NCBI GenBank assembly: GCA_016617855.1
Contig: JAECUM010012914.1
Coordinates: 18,818-82,817, forward strand
DNA length: 64,000 nt
Direction of reading: 5' to 3'
DNA from: Megalonaias nervosa
Lineage: Eukaryota > Mollusca > Bivalvia > Unionida > Unionidae
Part shown: in pieces, positions 61,183 to 64,000 of the stretch
Position numbering within the stretch: position 1 is the first letter of the stretch
Layout: the number at the start of each line of letters is the position of its first letter
Notes under the pieces: generated by a model
Database searches by the model: none
Told to the model about the DNA's origin: nothing
What the model saw: the letters and a program-made list of their open reading frames with translations, nothing else
Position numbers and translations under genes: made by a program

Positions 61183-62819
61183 CTGCAAGGATAAAGAAGA
61201 TATGTTTTACTGTTTGTGATCTTTTCCCAAATTCAAAGATAAAGGACAATGGTTTTGCTGATTCTACACCTGCTCTTCAAACCAAACGACAATACCAGTA
61301 TATGACTTTAAAAAGCTTACATACAAAATTTAAAACAAAGCTAGAATTGTGTTTGTATGACACATATGCTGCCAATGAAAACTAAACAACCAAGTCTTAA
61401 ATTTTGAAAACCTTATAATACAATTGACAATTTGCTGTAATGCATGAAAATCTAACAGTCATTCACATATTTATACAAACATGCCTGCCAAATTTCAGTT
61501 GTCTGCCTCAAGTGGATTTTGATCCATTATGCTTACAAGGTTTTTCTAAAAAAAAAAAAAAAAATCATGTCAATAAAGTTCAATAAAGACAAATAAACAA
61601 AATGTGTTACACCAAAAAAATATTAGGGTAGGTAGGTCCCAAAGTCTTGTGTTTGCAAAACATGGATGCCTCCCAATGGTGACATACAGACTCAAAAACT
61701 GGAGACCCCAAAACAAATTTTAAAAATTCAGAAAAATGTGAAATTTTGCACTGTTCCTGTAGCTACACGACAATCATAATAAATAAGGTCATCTGCACAT
61801 GCATCTAAACAAGTGTTTGTCTGCCTGAAAACATTTTTCCTTGAATATCCCAACCGAGCTTTCTTGCAAAAAACTAGGTCTAAATATTTTTCAACTATAT
61901 ACACTGTTCAATATAAGATGAAAAACAGCCTGAAGTTCTCAACATGTCCACCAAATTTCACTTGTTTATCCAACACTTATTTTGCATAGTCTGGCTAACA
62001 TTGTCCGAAAAGTATGAAAAATGTGTAAAAACTTAAACGTTGCTGCAGTAATCTGCAAATCTAATCAGGCCATTTACATGTCCATACTACTATTTCAGCC
62101 AAACTTAATTTGTCTGTGTTGACTGGATGCTAAGAAAATCTTGCTAACAAACTTCCTGGGACTGTTGTACAGCTATAACATGTATGCTCACTTATAATTC
62201 AGGTCAAATGCAAGCATCATAGACCCTGATCCACCATTGCATAATGCATCAGCCAATCAGGGTCTATGTTGCTTGTTCTGCTGATAACTTCTAAAAAGCT
62301 TCATATACCCAAATCTGTCAGTGCATTATACAACAGCAGATCTAGATCTATGCAGTATGCAGATGGATCCGACTTGAACACAAGTATGTTACAGAAAGAC
62401 AAAGACAGATCTAGCAATGGGGACATAATATTCTCAACTATGTTGACAATGAATATGTCAACAATGAATGAAATTTGTTGCATGCAAACATAGGCAAGTC
62501 TTGCTGGAACCAACCTTACATTCTCACTGCCGCATAAATTGATGGGACAATTAATCTGTGCTAGAATCAAAGGCCTACAAAGAAAACCCATCCCTTATTG
62601 GAATACTTCTTGGAAACTAACTTCATTTTTCAATCAGAACTAATTAGTATTCAGAGAGAAAAATGATCTTTTTCTAACAATCTAAAAGTAATATTTAGAG
62701 ATGTCTAAATAATGACTTTTCTCCAGGGGAAAATGTATGTACTTAAGAATATGAAGGAGTCATTCTAAAATTATTCCCAATCAGACTTAATTTTATTCAT
62801 TGATCCATTTATGAACATT
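61183..62819. other. Sequence upstream of exon 1 of the window
   Basis: Must be intronic because exon 1 begins inside a codon. It contains a poly(A) tract near 61550-61563 and a foldback repeat (62180-62385). No upstream exon was recognised here. Confidence 0.5.
62180..62385. mobile_element. Foldback/MITE-like repeat, copy 3
   Basis: Contains CATAGACCCTGATCCACC, TTGTTCTGCTGATAACTTCT and CAACAGCAGATCTAGATCTA, in the same order as the copy at 50160. Confidence 0.6.
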
Positions 62820-63705
62820 AACATAATTCCTACAGTGATCATTAATATAATTCCTGCAGTAATTATTAATATAACTCCTGTAGTAATTATCAATATAATT
62901 CTGCAGTGATCATTAATACAATTCCTGCAGTGATCATTAATATAATTCCTGCAGTAATCATCAATATAATTCTGCAGTGGTCATTAATACAATTCCTGCA
63001 GTGATCAATAATATAATTCCTGCAGTGATCATTAATACAATTCCTGCAGTGATCATTAATATAATGCCTGCAGTGATCATTTATATAATGCCTGCAGTGA
63101 TCATTAATATAATCCCTGCAGTGATCATTAATATACTGCCTGCAGTGATCAGTAATATAATTCTGCAGTGATCAGTAATACAATTCCTGCAGTGATCATT
63201 AATATAATTCCTGCAGTGATCAATAATTCCTGCAGTGATCATTAATACAATGCCTGCAGTGATCATTAATATAATTCCTGCAGTGATCATTAATAAAATT
63301 CCTGCAATGATCATTAATAATAATGCTTGCAGTGATCATTAATATACTGCCTGCAGTGATCATTAATATAATTCCTGCAGTGATCATTAATATAATGCCT
63401 GCAGTGATCATTAATATAATTCCTGCAGTGATCATTAATGCCTGCAGTGATCATTAATATAATTCTTGCAGTGATCATTAATATCATTAATATAATTCCT
63501 GCAGTGATTATTAATATAATGCCTGCAGTGATCATTAATATAATGCCTGCAACAATCATTAATACAATGCCTGCAGTGATTATTAATATAATGCCTGCAG
63601 TGATCATTAATATAATGCCTGTAGTGATCATTAATATAATGACTGCAGTGATCATTAATATAATGCATGCAGTGATCATTAATATAATGCCTGCAGTGAT
63701 TACTA
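62820..63705. repeat. 24-bp satellite with CTGCAG and TGATCA, about 36 copies
   Basis: Unit ATTAATATAATTCCTGCAGT-GATC. Copies vary mainly at AATTCC/AATGCC. Open frames on both strands across it are repeat translations. It stops a few bases before the LINE fragment at 63706. Confidence 0.96.
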
Positions 63706-64000
63706 TCTTTCAGTTGATGCCACTAAAACACTTGTGTGTTCCTTTGTACTTTCAAGATTGGACTATTGTAACTGAATTCTGTCTGGTTCATCTCAATATC
63801 TACTCCAGAAACTTCAAAAAGTTCAAAACACAGCTTCTAGGATCATCCTTAGAGTACCACGATCAGAGCACGCCTCCCCCCTGCTCTGTACCCTACACTG
63901 GCTATCCATTCGATCCAGAATTATATACAAAATTTGTTCTCTGTGCTACGTTTCACTGACGGGCTCCAGTCCAACATACCTATCCGACCTCACCAGTGTG
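63706..64000 (+). pseudogene. CR1/L2-like LINE reverse transcriptase C-terminus (cut by window edge)
   Basis: The frame reads TLVCSFVLSRLDYCN, a stop, ILSGSSQYLLQKLQKVQNTA, SRIILRVPRSEHASPLLCTL and HWLSIRSRIIYKICSLCYVS, ending SPTYLSDLTSV. The 'L-S-R-L-D-Y-C-N-S-L/I-L-S-G', 'L-Q-x-V-Q-N-x-A-A/S-R' and 'L-H-W-L-P/S-I-x-x-R-I-x-Y-K' motifs are the classic distal segments of CR1/L2-type LINE ORF2. One stop, at the serine after D-Y-C-N, breaks it. It continues beyond the window. Confidence 0.88.

Noticed and set aside
63314..63959. Long open frames on both strands (121 and 173 codons)
   Set aside because: The 24-bp unit is a multiple of three and lacks stops in several frames; the plus-strand frame then runs into LINE sequence out of the LINE's frame.

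Overview
The window looks like nuclear DNA of a marine invertebrate, most likely a mollusc (phylum inferred, species not identifiable). It is AT-rich, has long introns with GT-AG splice sites, and is crowded with tRNA-derived SINEs, LINE and DNA-transposon remnants and many minisatellites. I see no prokaryotic gene organisation, tRNA genes, rRNA genes or CRISPR arrays.

One gene dominates. Twelve phase-compatible exons on the minus strand run from 61182 down to the left edge; eleven are strong and the twelfth (1-53) is probable. Joined, they give 1632 nt (about 544 codons) inside about 61 kb, so only 2.7 percent is exonic. The product has a disordered acidic N-terminal region, a short linker, a complete pleckstrin homology (PH) domain, and then an actin-related fold that is colinear with actin from the first phosphate loop to about subdomain 4. 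Both ends of the gene lie outside the window. I do not know a named protein with PH followed by an actin-like fold. The second phosphate loop is altered, so ATP hydrolysis may be impaired.

The most unusual non-coding feature is in this gene. The 3' end of the exon at 19259-19339, with its 5' splice site, is part of a 40-bp tandem repeat: 28 further copies of the exon-intron junction follow in the intron (18101-19258). A smaller case is next to the exon at 1352-1467, whose 3' end and donor are present two more times in the intron.

The introns hold: (i) a SINE family with an AAC-repeat tail (8 copies, two with clear target duplications); (ii) a second tRNA-derived SINE of about 320 bp (3 copies, all with 11-13 bp target duplications); (iii) remnants of LINEs (Tx1/L1-like endonuclease, an RTE-like reverse transcriptase, a CR1/L2-like RT C-terminus at the right edge), a piggyBac transposase, a pogo/Tigger element with TA duplication, a pogo HTH fragment and a DIRS-like tyrosine-recombinase retroelement; (iv) several MITE-like elements; (v) a diverged repeat family of about 150 bp; (vi) minisatellite arrays with units of 24 to 63 bp, including three unrelated arrays side by side at 41.4-45.0 kb and a satellite at 22.2-30.3 kb broken up by transposon insertions. 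No other host gene is supported.
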